DNA of 64,000 nucleotides from Desulfobulbaceae bacterium (GTDB taxonomy: Bacteria; Desulfobacterota; Desulfobulbia; Desulfobulbales; Desulfocapsaceae): NCBI GenBank assembly GCA_026988015.1, contig JALSMA010000086.1:1-64000 (forward strand), given 5' to 3'. Below are positions 36,048 to 44,798 of the stretch, piece after piece. The notes beneath the pieces were generated by a model. That model ran no database searches. It saw only the letters and a program-made list of their open reading frames with translations, and was not told the DNA's origin. Position numbers and translations under genes: made by a program. Position 1 is the first letter of the stretch. Each line of letters begins with the position of its first letter.

Positions 36048-36944
36048 ATGGCAACCTACCTCCTTAAAAACCTGAAGGCATCACTTTCCAGTGCCGTTCT
36101 TATTCTGAAACTGGTTATCCCCTTTTATATCCTCGCTGACATTCTTCTCTATTTTGACCTGCTCAAACCAATAAGTTTCATCTTTTCCCCGGTCACCTAT
36201 ATTTTACAGCTCCCTGCAGAGACAGCAATGGCCATTTGTGCCGGGGTTTTCCTGAATATGTATGCTGCTGTCGCATTTGCCGCCCCCCTTGGTCTCAGCT
36301 CCCAGGAATGGACCATTCTTGGAGTCTTCCTCGGAGTCTGTCACTCTATACCGGTGGAAAACAGCATCATGAAAAAACTGGGAATCAGCTTCACCTACTC
36401 CACCTGTCTCCGGGTTTCCATGGCTTTCCTCACCACCCTGCCCCTCCTCTATCTGCCTGCCAGTCTGTTTACCGGAGAAGCCAGCACCAGAGAGGTACAA
36501 CTCACATCCTATAATAACATTCCGGACCTGCTCCTCCACTCACTCACCAATGCGGCAACACTTTCCATGAAAATCATCTTTCTCATTACAGCGGTGATAT
36601 TTCTGATGGATGGGATAAAACGGACAAAGTTTATCAGCGACTATGGACAAAAGGTCCAGACATCATTCTCTCTTCTCACCGGACAACTCCTTGGTATAAC
36701 CTACGGTGCCGGTATCCTGTTTAAGGAGGCTGAATCCGGGAACCTAGACAGAAGAGATATTTTCTTCATCGGTACCTTCCTCATGATCTGCCACTCACTC
36801 ATTGAGGACCCCCTGCTTTTCGTTCTCTTTGGTGCCAACTACTGGATTCTAGTTGGCAGTCGACTTGCTATGGCCTGTCTGGTGACTCTGTTGCTTCGCA
36901 GGTTTTTATTCAACACTGAACTATCAGCAAAAAAACATTCTTAA
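36048..36944 (+). CDS. membrane protein with nucleoside-recognition (Gate) domains
   Basis: The 298-residue protein has about eight hydrophobic helices in two similar halves, each with a Gate-type segment (residues about 55-110 with GVFLGVCHSIPVENSIMKK, and about 225-285 with GTFLMICHSLIEDPLLFV). This is the pattern of nucleoside-recognition/spore maturation-type proteins (SpmA/SpmB, FeoB gate, YjiH). The substrate is unknown. The repeated CHS-(I/L)-(P/E) motif suggests a polar pore lining. The gene stands alone. Confidence 0.75.
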   Translation: MATYLLKNLKASLSSAVLILKLVIPFYILADILLYFDLLKPISFIFSPVTYILQLPAETAMAICAGVFLNMYAAVAFAAPLGLSSQEWTILGVFLGVCHSIPVENSIMKKLGISFTYSTCLRVSMAFLTTLPLLYLPASLFTGEASTREVQLTSYNNIPDLLLHSLTNAATLSMKIIFLITAVIFLMDGIKRTKFISDYGQKVQTSFSLLTGQLLGITYGAGILFKEAESGNLDRRDIFFIGTFLMICHSLIEDPLLFVLFGANYWILVGSRLAMACLVTLLLRRFLFNTELSAKKHS

Positions 36945-36992
36945 AGGTTAGTTACCAGAAGAACAATGGTATAAAGCCACCACGGACTCAGG
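36935..36992 (+). repeat. dispersed repeat family 1, copy f (right half)
   Basis: The segment has GTTACCAGAAGAACAAT and ends AAAGCCACCACGGACTCAGG, the right half of the family. It begins at the stop of the Gate-domain gene. The left half is absent. Confidence 0.6.
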
Positions 36993-37076
36993 TTTCAGAC
37001 ATCTACTCCTTGCACCACCACCTTTCAGTGCTTATCCTTGATTCAAACTATCTCGTGAGTGTTCTCTCTATAAATA

Positions 37077-37296
37077 TGATGGACTCGAAAAAAAGCCCCA
37101 TATCCGAGGCACGGAGAGATCCTGTCTTTTCGGCGTACCATAAAGGTACCTTGAAAAGATAATAATTTTGTACCCCAAGGGCACTTCCTGCGGGGCGCAC
37201 CCCAAGGGCACTTCCTGCGGGGCGCACCCCAAGGGCACTTCCTGCGGGGCGCATAACGAAGCAGGTGAAAAGTTTTTCACGACGCTGGAAAATATA
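37077..37296. repeat. dispersed repeat family 2, copy b
   Basis: The segment starts TGATGGACTCGAAAAAAAGC and ends AAGTTTTTCACGACGCTGG, imperfect inverted ends like copy a. Inside are a GTACC-ATAAA-GGTAC palindrome, a 27-bp tandem triplication and AACGAAGCAGG. It ends 14 bp before the M50 protease gene. Confidence 0.6.
37173..37253. repeat. 27-bp unit repeated three times in tandem
   Basis: Three perfect copies (37173-37199, 37200-37226, 37227-37253) of a unit that begins CCCCAAGGGCACTTCC and ends TGCGGGGCGCA. CCCC and GGGG within the unit allow small hairpins. The copies are identical, so the expansion is recent. Confidence 0.95.
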
Positions 37297-37310
37297 CTCA
37301 AACAACAATT

Positions 37311-37940
37311 ATGAACGACATCATCCTACAGATCATTATCCTGGCTCCACCCATTCTACTGGCACTCACCGTCCATGAGTTTGCCCACGGCTATGTGGCC
37401 TATCGGTTTGGAGATCCCACAGCACGGGACCAGGGCAGACTGACTCTAAACCCTCTAAAACATCTCGATCCTCTGGGAACCCTGGCATTTTTCATCATCA
37501 AGATAGGTTGGGCAAAACCGGTTCCCGTAAACCCCCATTATTTCAAGAACCCCCGCAGAGATATGCTCTGGGTGGCCTTGGCCGGGCCTGCTGTGAATCT
37601 GGTTCTGGCAGTCATCAGTGCAATATGCGCCAAAACCGTATGGTTTATCGCCGCCACAATTCCCTACTCTGTCCTGGCTGAAGCTATCCTAGTACCACTG
37701 AACAAGGTGCTGCTGGCTTCTGTCTGGATCAACCTGGTACTCTGCATATTCAACTTCCTCCCCATCCCCCCCCTGGATGGAAGCAAGATATTGGCAGGTA
37801 TCCTCCCCCCCGACATGGCGCGGTCCTATGCCTCAGTTGAACGGTACGGTTTTGTAATCATCATGATTCTTGCCTTTTCAGGGATACTCTCTAAAATGAT
37901 CATGCCTGTGATTTCATTTGTGCAACACATACTGCTGTAA
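37311..37940 (+). CDS. M50-family site-2-protease-like zinc metalloprotease
   Basis: The 209-residue membrane protein has the metal motif HEFAHGY (HExxH, about residues 22-28) and the second motif NFLPIPPLDGSK (LDG, about 150-160). This is the compact M50 type without a PDZ domain. Family members cut membrane-bound proteins inside the bilayer. The substrate is unknown. About six hydrophobic helices are visible. A family 2 repeat lies directly upstream. Confidence 0.92.
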   Translation: MNDIILQIIILAPPILLALTVHEFAHGYVAYRFGDPTARDQGRLTLNPLKHLDPLGTLAFFIIKIGWAKPVPVNPHYFKNPRRDMLWVALAGPAVNLVLAVISAICAKTVWFIAATIPYSVLAEAILVPLNKVLLASVWINLVLCIFNFLPIPPLDGSKILAGILPPDMARSYASVERYGFVIIMILAFSGILSKMIMPVISFVQHILL

Positions 37941-37966
37941 AAAAATACCCTTTCAAACAGATAACG

Positions 37967-37992
37967 CCCCTGCAGACAGTCGTCCACAGGGG
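37967..37992. terminator. hairpin between convergent M50 and ydbL genes
   Basis: CCCCTG and CAGGGG pair, with an inner GAC/GTC stem. No strong T-run follows. A second minus-strand structure with CTCTTC/GAAGAG and TTTTT at about 38021-38060 may end ydbL. Confidence 0.4.
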
Positions 37993-38074
37993 GGTTACCC
38001 AACACTGATGGATTCGCAAAAACTCTTCATTCCGGGGGTACCCGCAAAAAAAAAAGAAGAGATAAAGAAAAGTG

Positions 38075-38395
38075 CTATTTTTTGACCCAGTTGCCGTCCA
38101 CATTAATAAATTGACCGGTCGGTGTCTTCTCGATGGCCTTTTTTCCGGCAAGTTGCTCCACAGCATTCAATGACGTCTTGTTTCTTGACGAAATTTTCTG
38201 ATAATGAGCCTTGCGTTTGGCATTAATCGTATCAACAAGTTCCTGGACCTCCGGGCTTGCTTTTACCGGAGCTAAATACCCCGTTGCTGTTTCACCAACC
38301 AGCCCACTGACCTTGGCTTCCTGTAAATTCAGCGCAAAGGCAGGTTGGCAGATCAACAACAGAGCGAAAACCATTAACGTTACAACTTGCTTCAT
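38075..38395 (-). CDS. ydbL: YdbL-family (DUF1318) periplasmic protein
   Basis: The 106-residue protein has a signal peptide (to FALN) and the DUF1318 pattern: GLVGETATGYLAPVKASPEVQ, INAKRKAHYQKIS and TPTGQFINVDGNWVKK. It is the third gene after ydbH and ynbE, as in E. coli. There it modulates the YdbH-YnbE bridge that moves phospholipid to the outer membrane. The ribosome site is AAGGAG. A family 1 repeat sits between ynbE and this gene. Confidence 0.9.
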   Translation of the reverse strand: MKQVVTLMVFALLLICQPAFALNLQEAKVSGLVGETATGYLAPVKASPEVQELVDTINAKRKAHYQKISSRNKTSLNAVEQLAGKKAIEKTPTGQFINVDGNWVKK

Positions 38396-38433
38396 AATTA
38401 CTCTCCTTTCCTGAGAAATGTTTTAGAGGGTTA

Positions 38434-38540
38434 TCCTGAGTCCGTGGGCATTCAATGGTGAGGTAGCCTGTTTTCTAATTTTACACTTGCATTTCAGCAC
38501 ATTACCAAGAAAACAATCTCGATTCCGTCACAAATTCGAA
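38434..38540 (+). repeat. dispersed repeat family 1, copy g (full), inside the ydb operon
   Basis: A full copy of 107 bp: starts CCTGAGTCCGTGGGCATTCA, core CTTGCATTTCAGCACATTAC and AGAAAACAATC, ends GATTCCGTCACAAATTCG. It fills the gap between the ynbE stop and the ydbL ribosome site and would be transcribed in the operon mRNA. Confidence 0.85.
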
Positions 38541-38541
38541 A

Positions 38542-38730
38542 TCAAAAGAGACCGCTGTCCTCACTGAGCACGTCATCAAGCTCTTTATCCACCTTCACCA
38601 GGATTTCATGCTGTATTTTAACATTGAGGTTGATGGTTATTGGCTTATCCGGTGCTGCCACTTTAACCGTAGGGCTGCAACCGTAACTGAAGAGCACAAC
38701 CGCCATCAGAAAAATCACTTTATATTTCAT
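38542..38730 (-). CDS. ynbE: YnbE-family outer-membrane lipoprotein
   Basis: The 62-residue protein has a lipoprotein signal (SYGC, lipid-anchored Cys at residue 18) followed by SPTVKVAAPDKPITINLNVKI, the YnbE hallmark. In E. coli YnbE sits in the outer membrane and extends the YdbH beta-structure. The ribosome site is GGAGAGAG. Its position 43 bp after ydbH is the standard one. Confidence 0.88.
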   Translation of the reverse strand: MKYKVIFLMAVVLFSYGCSPTVKVAAPDKPITINLNVKIQHEILVKVDKELDDVLSEDSGLF

Positions 38731-38773
38731 AAACTCTCTCCATCTTCTTAAAAAACTTTCACCAACATCCTGA

Positions 38774-41146
38774 TTAGTTGTAATGCTGTTTCAAACGTTT
38801 GTCCAGCTCGTCGGTCAACCCTTTGCTGAATCGCAGACTCTGCAGCAAGGCCGGCAGGTTCTGTTCGGCATGAATATTGAGCTGTACCGGCCGGATTGTA
38901 TCAAGTCCAGGACTCTTCCCCAGCAGACTGATGTCAAGGTCGAGCTGTCCGGAAGCCTTATACCCAGCCGTTGCTGTCAGGGTACTATACTGCAGATTTT
39001 CAACAGCCAGTAACGCATAACCAGTCACCCCGGTCTGCCCGGCACCAGCAGGTGTATAACGAATCACTCCTCCTGGTGATTCACTATACAGCTCTCCGCC
39101 CTCAACAGTCACCTCTCGACCTTTCACAGCGACAGGTATTGAACCGCTAACCTTCCCGGTCACATGAAGACTGTCCATCTTTATTAGATCCACAATGGTC
39201 TCCAGATCAATATTGGCAAGATTCACAACAAAGGTGGAGTCCGGCTGGTTAAGATCATAACAGATTTCCGGACTGTTCACCCGGCCGGCAAAGAGCCCGG
39301 CATCCAGTTCATCAATCTGCAACACTGGCAAAGGGCCGACCTGAGATGGCAGTAGGTCGATACTAGCCCGGATAGCAGTCACATCCACTCCTCCAATCAG
39401 ACGCTCAAGAAAAAAGCTTCCCGACCTGTTGCTGGCTAGAACCGGAAAAAGGGAAATATCCTGATGCAGCTCCAGACCTTTGAACAGTAGATTCTGGTAA
39501 TAACCGCTCCCTCCTCTGATACCTGCCTGGAGAACCGCTGAACGCAATCCGGAACGATCCCAGTCGCCAGTCAGTCGGAAGTCCAGGCTGCCACCCTCAA
39601 GGTTGCCTGGATAGTCCCAGTGCGCCAAAAGAGCCGACAGTCCTGATTCCCCTTCAACAAATTCAAGAGTTTCCTCTGTTTCAAAAATCACACTGCCGCG
39701 TCCTGTAACAAGATCATGCTGCCCCTTCAGCTGCAGCCAGGAATCCATCTTCTGTGGTGTAAACAGTACCCTCCCGCGAACCTGATTCTCTTTATAAGTC
39801 AGAATGGCAGAAATATCTTTCACCGCCAGGCCCTGCTGTTCATTACTGAAAAAGGCATCAGAAACCTGTAGCTCTGCCCCAATCCCAGTCTCCCCAAAAG
39901 AACTCCGAACCCCTGAAAAAGTGCAACTGGCTGGTCCGATGTCAGCAAAAGCACCTCTTCCAAAAATACTGAAAGGGGTGCAGTTGAACGTATTATCAGC
40001 AACTTCCCAGCGCCCCTCTCCAAATGATATCTGCAACGGTCTGGCAACGCAGAAATCAAGCTTTTTCACCCTGAACTCACCCATCAGCAGATTTTCCAAT
40101 ATGAACTTCTGTTGATCAAAAAAGAGCAGTTGCTGCTGCCCGTCGCTCTGGCTGACAACACCCCTAAGTCCAACATTCAAACGACCAAGGGTTAGCTGTT
40201 CAGTTTCAATTTTCACAGCCTCAACAAAAGAACTCTCATTCAGATATAAACTGCCATTTTCCAGCTTCCCAGCAAGCTGCAACCGAACGGAGCTCACGTC
40301 AAACCCGGAGACAACAGCGTCCTTGAGCACCGCCACAAACTCGACTTCTTTTTTTTCAGCTGCCGCCCAGGGCACAGTGACAGTTGTTGTGAGCAATCCT
40401 CTGCTTGCACCAGCCAGCAAATCACTGTCCCCAAAGACAACAAACTCCTTCAATGTTGCCAGATCCAGGTCGGTCTTCACCAAAATAGTTTCAGGAAGCA
40501 GAGACACATCCGCCTCAAATTTTGGCCCGCCAGTCTTTTGTAAAATAACTTTTGCCGTGCCATGATATGCATCCGGACTCTGAAGGATAACAGTTATACT
40601 TTTCCCGAGAGATAACGCAAGGCTCAGCTCCGCGCGTATCAGGTGCTCCTCAACTGCAGCAGTAATTCTGATACTCTTCCCTCGAAGGTGGGGGGAAATA
40701 TCTCCATGAAGTTGCAGTTTTCTAACCAGAATTTCCTTCACAGGAATGCGGGAACGTAAATGCTCTTTAACAAGGGCGATTCTCATAGGAAGTTGGATGG
40801 GCAGTGCCAACTTCTGCCCTCCCTTATGCCACAGGGTGACACTCAACTGCTCAACCCGGCACTTCTCGAACTTTGCGGTATTCAATAACTGTGGAAGATT
40901 ATAATTGAAGGAGATATTATTGAGTTCCACGGCAATACGCCCCCCGGCAGGAAGGTCAAAAACTGCCCCCAGCTCCGCAACATTCAGCCGATCAAGACCG
41001 ACGTCCACTCCCTGTACCAAAACATTCTCCGCCCCCGCCTTCTGTAGGATATAGGTCAGCGTTTGATCCAGAAAATAAAACCGTACCGCTGCCACGGCAC
41101 AACTCAGCAGGAGCATCATAACAATCACTAATTTGACAATTCGCAT
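38774..41146 (-). CDS. ydbH: YdbH-like AsmA-family intermembrane lipid transport protein
   Basis: From ATG 41146 the protein has 790 residues: one N-terminal membrane helix (MRIVKLVIVMMLLLSCAVAA) then a long run of beta-strands. Its assignment rests on size, this plan and the ynbE-ydbL partners. The C-terminus (GKSPGLDTIRPVQLNIHAEQNLPALLQSLRF) fits YdbH. In E. coli YdbH works redundantly with TamB and YhdP as a bridge for phospholipids across the periplasm. A start further up would lie within the fadL terminator hairpin, so it is rejected. Confidence 0.85.
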   Translation of the reverse strand: MRIVKLVIVMMLLLSCAVAAVRFYFLDQTLTYILQKAGAENVLVQGVDVGLDRLNVAELGAVFDLPAGGRIAVELNNISFNYNLPQLLNTAKFEKCRVEQLSVTLWHKGGQKLALPIQLPMRIALVKEHLRSRIPVKEILVRKLQLHGDISPHLRGKSIRITAAVEEHLIRAELSLALSLGKSITVILQSPDAYHGTAKVILQKTGGPKFEADVSLLPETILVKTDLDLATLKEFVVFGDSDLLAGASRGLLTTTVTVPWAAAEKKEVEFVAVLKDAVVSGFDVSSVRLQLAGKLENGSLYLNESSFVEAVKIETEQLTLGRLNVGLRGVVSQSDGQQQLLFFDQQKFILENLLMGEFRVKKLDFCVARPLQISFGEGRWEVADNTFNCTPFSIFGRGAFADIGPASCTFSGVRSSFGETGIGAELQVSDAFFSNEQQGLAVKDISAILTYKENQVRGRVLFTPQKMDSWLQLKGQHDLVTGRGSVIFETEETLEFVEGESGLSALLAHWDYPGNLEGGSLDFRLTGDWDRSGLRSAVLQAGIRGGSGYYQNLLFKGLELHQDISLFPVLASNRSGSFFLERLIGGVDVTAIRASIDLLPSQVGPLPVLQIDELDAGLFAGRVNSPEICYDLNQPDSTFVVNLANIDLETIVDLIKMDSLHVTGKVSGSIPVAVKGREVTVEGGELYSESPGGVIRYTPAGAGQTGVTGYALLAVENLQYSTLTATAGYKASGQLDLDISLLGKSPGLDTIRPVQLNIHAEQNLPALLQSLRFSKGLTDELDKRLKQHYN

Positions 41147-41182
41147 GGATATCCCTACCGCAAATATTCGGGTACAAACAAG

Positions 41183-41217
41183 AAAGCCCCCTGCCGACAA
41201 AGTCAGCAGGAGGCTTT
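41183..41217 (-). terminator. terminator of the fadL-like gene
   Basis: AAAGCC(C)CCTGC(C)GAC pairs with GTC(A)GCAGG(A)GGCTTT, a stem of 14 pairs with two mismatches and a 3-nt loop. On the minus strand it is followed by TTTCTTGTTTG. It separates fadL from ydbH. Confidence 0.75.
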
Positions 41218-41280
41218 TCCTAGACATTATGTTTTTATAGATCTGTAGAGTCCAGCAAAAAGACCTGCTCGAACTGGCTC

Positions 41281-42522
41281 CTAGAAGTCGTAGCTCAAGC
41301 CAACACTCAGCAGATGAGCAGAGCTATTGGTAAACTCACCATTAATTCCGGTGGTGGGGCTGCCATTTACAACTTTACGATTCTCTTTGTAATCGTAAAG
41401 GTAACTCACCCCGATTTCCATCGCCTCGTTTATGCGATAACGACCACCCAGAGAATAGAGCCAGGCATTGCTGTCTGGAAGCTCAAAGCCAAGAGTCTCA
41501 TCGGGTACAGGAGTCTCGTCATAGGCAAAGCCGAACATCAGGATAACATCCTGATTCAGCTCATAATCAAAGCCGATTCGGTAGGAATTACTGTCGTCCC
41601 AGTTTTTAGGAACGGAGGGAGTAAAAACAGCGTTCAGCACAGGATGAATAACTGTGGAGTCATATACAAAATCAATACTCTCATACTCTGACCAGAATGT
41701 ACGGTCCCAGGTCAGGTCAACTGTGGCAGGACCAAAAGTATAAGCCACAGAAAAAGAAAGGACAGCCGGAGCAGGAATTTCCACAGAGCCACCGGTTTTC
41801 ATAGTGTAGGCTGATGGATAATTGGTGCTCATCTTGACATCACCTTCCAAATCCATATCAATATTTGAACGATACGTTACCGATATGTTCATATCTTCGG
41901 TGGGACGAACAGATGCAGCGACATTATAACCCCACTCCATGGTATCCCCGTCCATGTCACGCGAAAGCACCATCCCATTGGACTGTGCGGCATAGTTGGA
42001 AACGGTAGCAGAAGCGTAAAGCATACGAACACCACCAGCAACGGAGAACATGTCACCAAAGGAATAGGAAGCTGTTGGATTCAGCTCATACACTGCAAGG
42101 CTGTATTCTTTAGCAGTACTTTTGGGAAAAGGCTGGTCCCAACGTTTTGAAAGCCCGTAGGGGGCTGTTGCTGAAATACCAAAACGGAAGTTATTAAAAT
42201 CCGGTGTAACAAAAAAGAAGGTGGGAAGGAGAAAATGCTCAGTTTTGGAACTGCCGTTCAGATTAGGACTGCGGTTGTCACTGTAATCAACAGATGGCAG
42301 ATTAATATAGGTCAGCGCACCTTCAAACATCCAGGCATCTTTCAACCATGACATATTGGCTGGATTATAATAAGTGGTATCTGCCTTATTGGCTGATGCA
42401 ATGTTCGCCCCTGCCTTGGCCACGGAATCAACAGACTGCTCAGGAATACGAAATCCCGAGGCCATGGCTGTTCCTGCGATCAGTATGGAACTGAGTGCCA
42501 GTAGTGAAATTTTTTTCTTCAT
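41281..42522 (-). CDS. fadL: OmpP1/FadL-family outer-membrane transporter
   Basis: The 413-residue protein has a signal peptide (to TAMA-SG) followed by the FadL N-terminal hatch (GFRIPEQSVDSVAKAGA, NKADTTYYNPANMSWL). Many amphipathic strands follow, and it ends HLLSVGLSYDF with a terminal Phe, as in outer-membrane barrels. FadL-type proteins let long-chain fatty acids or other hydrophobic compounds cross the outer membrane. A fatty-acyl-CoA ligase gene lies just upstream on the same strand, which supports fatty acid uptake. The ribosome site is GAGGGAGAACACA. Confidence 0.92.
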   Translation of the reverse strand: MKKKISLLALSSILIAGTAMASGFRIPEQSVDSVAKAGANIASANKADTTYYNPANMSWLKDAWMFEGALTYINLPSVDYSDNRSPNLNGSSKTEHFLLPTFFFVTPDFNNFRFGISATAPYGLSKRWDQPFPKSTAKEYSLAVYELNPTASYSFGDMFSVAGGVRMLYASATVSNYAAQSNGMVLSRDMDGDTMEWGYNVAASVRPTEDMNISVTYRSNIDMDLEGDVKMSTNYPSAYTMKTGGSVEIPAPAVLSFSVAYTFGPATVDLTWDRTFWSEYESIDFVYDSTVIHPVLNAVFTPSVPKNWDDSNSYRIGFDYELNQDVILMFGFAYDETPVPDETLGFELPDSNAWLYSLGGRYRINEAMEIGVSYLYDYKENRKVVNGSPTTGINGEFTNSSAHLLSVGLSYDF

Positions 42523-42600
42523 TGTGTTCTCCCTCTTCTTTAAAAGAATAAAATAGTGTTTCGGCCCAGACTTGAAAGAAGGCCGGACAGATCAAATAAG

Positions 42601-42668
42601 CCTGAATCCGTGACAGACTCGTCATTATTTCCCAGTAACATTCTGAAATGAAAAACTCACAGTCAAGT
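42601..42668 (-). repeat. dispersed repeat family 1, copy h (right half, reverse)
   Basis: On the minus strand: TTTCATTTCAGAATGTTACT, then GAGTCTGTCACGGATTCAGG. This is the right half of the family, between the acyl-CoA ligase stop and the fadL leader. Confidence 0.75.
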
Positions 42669-42681
42669 GTGTTTGGGAAAA

Positions 42682-44370
42682 TCAATCACCACTGTACAAA
42701 TACCGTTTAATCTTATGAGTGGCCGTCTTAATAAAAGGCTCACGCCGTTCAACTACTCTGGCCAGTCGGGAAGCTGTTGACACCTGGGCATTCACCTCTT
42801 TTCTCATCGTGCTGCACAGGTCATCAATATATTTACGACGCTCAACTCTGGACTGGCCCTCGGTCATATCATCAATAAACTCATAATCAGGATATACCCA
42901 GGCATCGAGTTTGCCGTTGTTTTCCACAACCAGTGATTCAACCACCCATGAATACGCATTAATTTTGTGCTCAATGGGTTCCGGATACACATTTTCACCA
43001 TTTGCCATAACAATAACATTTTTAGAGCGTCCCCGGATGTGCAGGTTTCCAGCCTCATCAAATGAGCCCAGGTCTCCTGTTATTAACCAGCCATCTTCGG
43101 TAAGAGCGTCTGCAGTCGCATCAGGGTCACCATAATAGCCCTGCATGATATTAGGACCACATCCGTAAATTTCCCCAACACCACTATCTGGATCGGGATC
43201 AACAATCTTTATCTGAACACCAGGGAACGGCTTTCCGGTTGAGCCAAGCGCAATGGTGGGATCACCCACCGGTCCGCCGGCAAGGATCGGAGCAGATTCT
43301 GTTAAGCCATATCCTATTAAATAGGGAAACTCCGCCTCTTTCAAGAACTTTTCCACCTCTGGATTCAAGGCAGCCCCGCCGATTCCCATAATTTCCAGGT
43401 CACCACCGAAAAATTCAAGAAGTTTTGCACCAATTTTTTTGTACACAAACTTTCTGCCAAAATTACATTTACAGAGAACAGAGAGCAAAATACTTTTTTC
43501 AACCTGTGGTAAAACCCGCTTTTTGTATATCTTCTCCATAATAAGCGGAACCGTGAACATAACCTTTGGTTTTTCATGCTTACAGAGTTTCTGAAGAATT
43601 GCCGGCGTCGGGGTTTTTCCGGCATAGGCAACCTTACAACCTTTAATCAGCGGTGTTATAAACCCGAGGGTAAACTCATAGGTGTGGGACATTGGCAACA
43701 CAGAAAGAAAAACGTTCCCACTGTCAACCTTTATCATAGTGGCTGCACTGTAGGCATTGGCGGTCAGGTTTTTGTGACTGAGCATGACAGCTTTTGAATA
43801 TCCCGACGTCCCCGATGTATAAAGAATGGAGGCGAGATCATCTTCTTCCACCTCGGCAAAAATGACCTCTTCTGCATCCTCTGCTCCTGTCAGTGCCAGA
43901 GCCTCATCAAGATAGCTGGAAAAAAAGGTGACCTCAACCACATCCTGGGTTGCCCCGGAATCATCAAGGGTAATAATCCGTTTCAGGGACTTCTGGTTCA
44001 ACTCATATATTTTTTCTATCTGCCGCTGTGACACGAACAGAACCGGTACTTCCATTTCATTGAGAATATGATGTACATCAGCCTCCGGCAAATCTGGAAG
44101 AATGGGTACGGCAATAGCGCCAAGACGTACAATGGCAAAATAGGCTATCCCCCAGTGTGGTGAATTCTCTGATAAGATCGCAATCCGATCACCTTTTTTC
44201 ACTCCTTCCCTAGAGAGATGACCTGCAAGAGCAATGATACGCTCATAAAATTCATTATATGTAAGGGATTTTTCTGCTGCCATTCCAATGGCAGGAAGAT
44301 CCCCGAATCGTTCGACACTGGTATCAAGCGTATAATTTAACGTCATCCGTACATCATTGGATTCCGGCAT
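42682..44370 (-). CDS. long-chain acyl-CoA synthetase (AMP-forming)
   Basis: From ATG 44370 (GAGGTGG upstream) the protein has 562 residues. It shows AMP-binding motifs: ILYTSGTSGYSKAVMLSH (P-loop), GYGLTESAPI, GWLITGDLGSFDEAGNLHIRGR and the Lys near KRYLY at the C-terminus. It activates a fatty acid with ATP and CoA. The substrate may be long-chain (LPMSHTYEFTLGF, FadD/FAA-type). Together with the fadL-like gene it could form an uptake and activation pair. It may be one transcript with fadL despite the repeat between. Confidence 0.9.
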   Translation of the reverse strand: MPESNDVRMTLNYTLDTSVERFGDLPAIGMAAEKSLTYNEFYERIIALAGHLSREGVKKGDRIAILSENSPHWGIAYFAIVRLGAIAVPILPDLPEADVHHILNEMEVPVLFVSQRQIEKIYELNQKSLKRIITLDDSGATQDVVEVTFFSSYLDEALALTGAEDAEEVIFAEVEEDDLASILYTSGTSGYSKAVMLSHKNLTANAYSAATMIKVDSGNVFLSVLPMSHTYEFTLGFITPLIKGCKVAYAGKTPTPAILQKLCKHEKPKVMFTVPLIMEKIYKKRVLPQVEKSILLSVLCKCNFGRKFVYKKIGAKLLEFFGGDLEIMGIGGAALNPEVEKFLKEAEFPYLIGYGLTESAPILAGGPVGDPTIALGSTGKPFPGVQIKIVDPDPDSGVGEIYGCGPNIMQGYYGDPDATADALTEDGWLITGDLGSFDEAGNLHIRGRSKNVIVMANGENVYPEPIEHKINAYSWVVESLVVENNGKLDAWVYPDYEFIDDMTEGQSRVERRKYIDDLCSTMRKEVNAQVSTASRLARVVERREPFIKTATHKIKRYLYSGD

Positions 44371-44434
44371 GGACCACCTCGTTAGTAAACATTTTTCATC
44401 ACGCACTGCGCACTATTCAAACTGACACCGTCCC

Positions 44435-44555
44435 CTGAACCTGTGATGGACTCACACTTGTATTTTTGATAACATACTGAAATACGAAAACAATATCCGC
44501 AATATGGTATGCTAAAAAAACAGGATGCATCACCATCGAATATTCACCGGTTCAG
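44435..44555 (-). repeat. dispersed repeat family 1, copy i (full, reverse)
   Basis: A complete copy of about 120 bp. On the minus strand it starts CTGAACCGGTGAATATTCGA and ends CATCACAGGTTCAGG, a clear terminal inverted repeat. The core has GTATTTCAGTATGTTATC. It aligns end to end with the copy at 30810-30929 at about the same length. Confidence 0.85.
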
Positions 44556-44700
44556 AATCTTCGGGAAAACTCAGCTGAGAGACCAAAACAGTAAATGTCC
44601 CACATACTACATAAAAGTACTTTTCAGGTCAATCAAGAACGAATAAAGACTCTTTCCATGCTGAAACCAGCTATTATTCCATCATTATAATGAAATAACC

Positions 44701-44727
44701 TTGACAGTCGAAGGAACAGCTTATAGA
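44701..44727 (+). promoter_or_regulatory. possible sigma-70 promoter of the carboxypeptidase gene
   Basis: TTGACA followed after 15 bp by TATAGA, 72 bp before the ATG. The spacer is shorter than the optimal 17 bp. Confidence 0.4.
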
Positions 44728-44798
44728 AAATAGAATACACGTTTTTGTTATTTCAGTACTCTACCTAAGCCTTATGGGAAATTCTTAAACAGTTTTTT

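Noticed and set aside
37173..37253. Three identical 27-bp units as a small CRISPR array
   Set aside because: The units are directly joined with no spacers and no cas genes are near; it is a simple tandem repeat.
41147..41227. Upstream start for the YdbH-like protein
   Set aside because: The extension would be translated from the fadL terminator hairpin; ATG 41146 has AGGGAT in front and begins the membrane helix directly.
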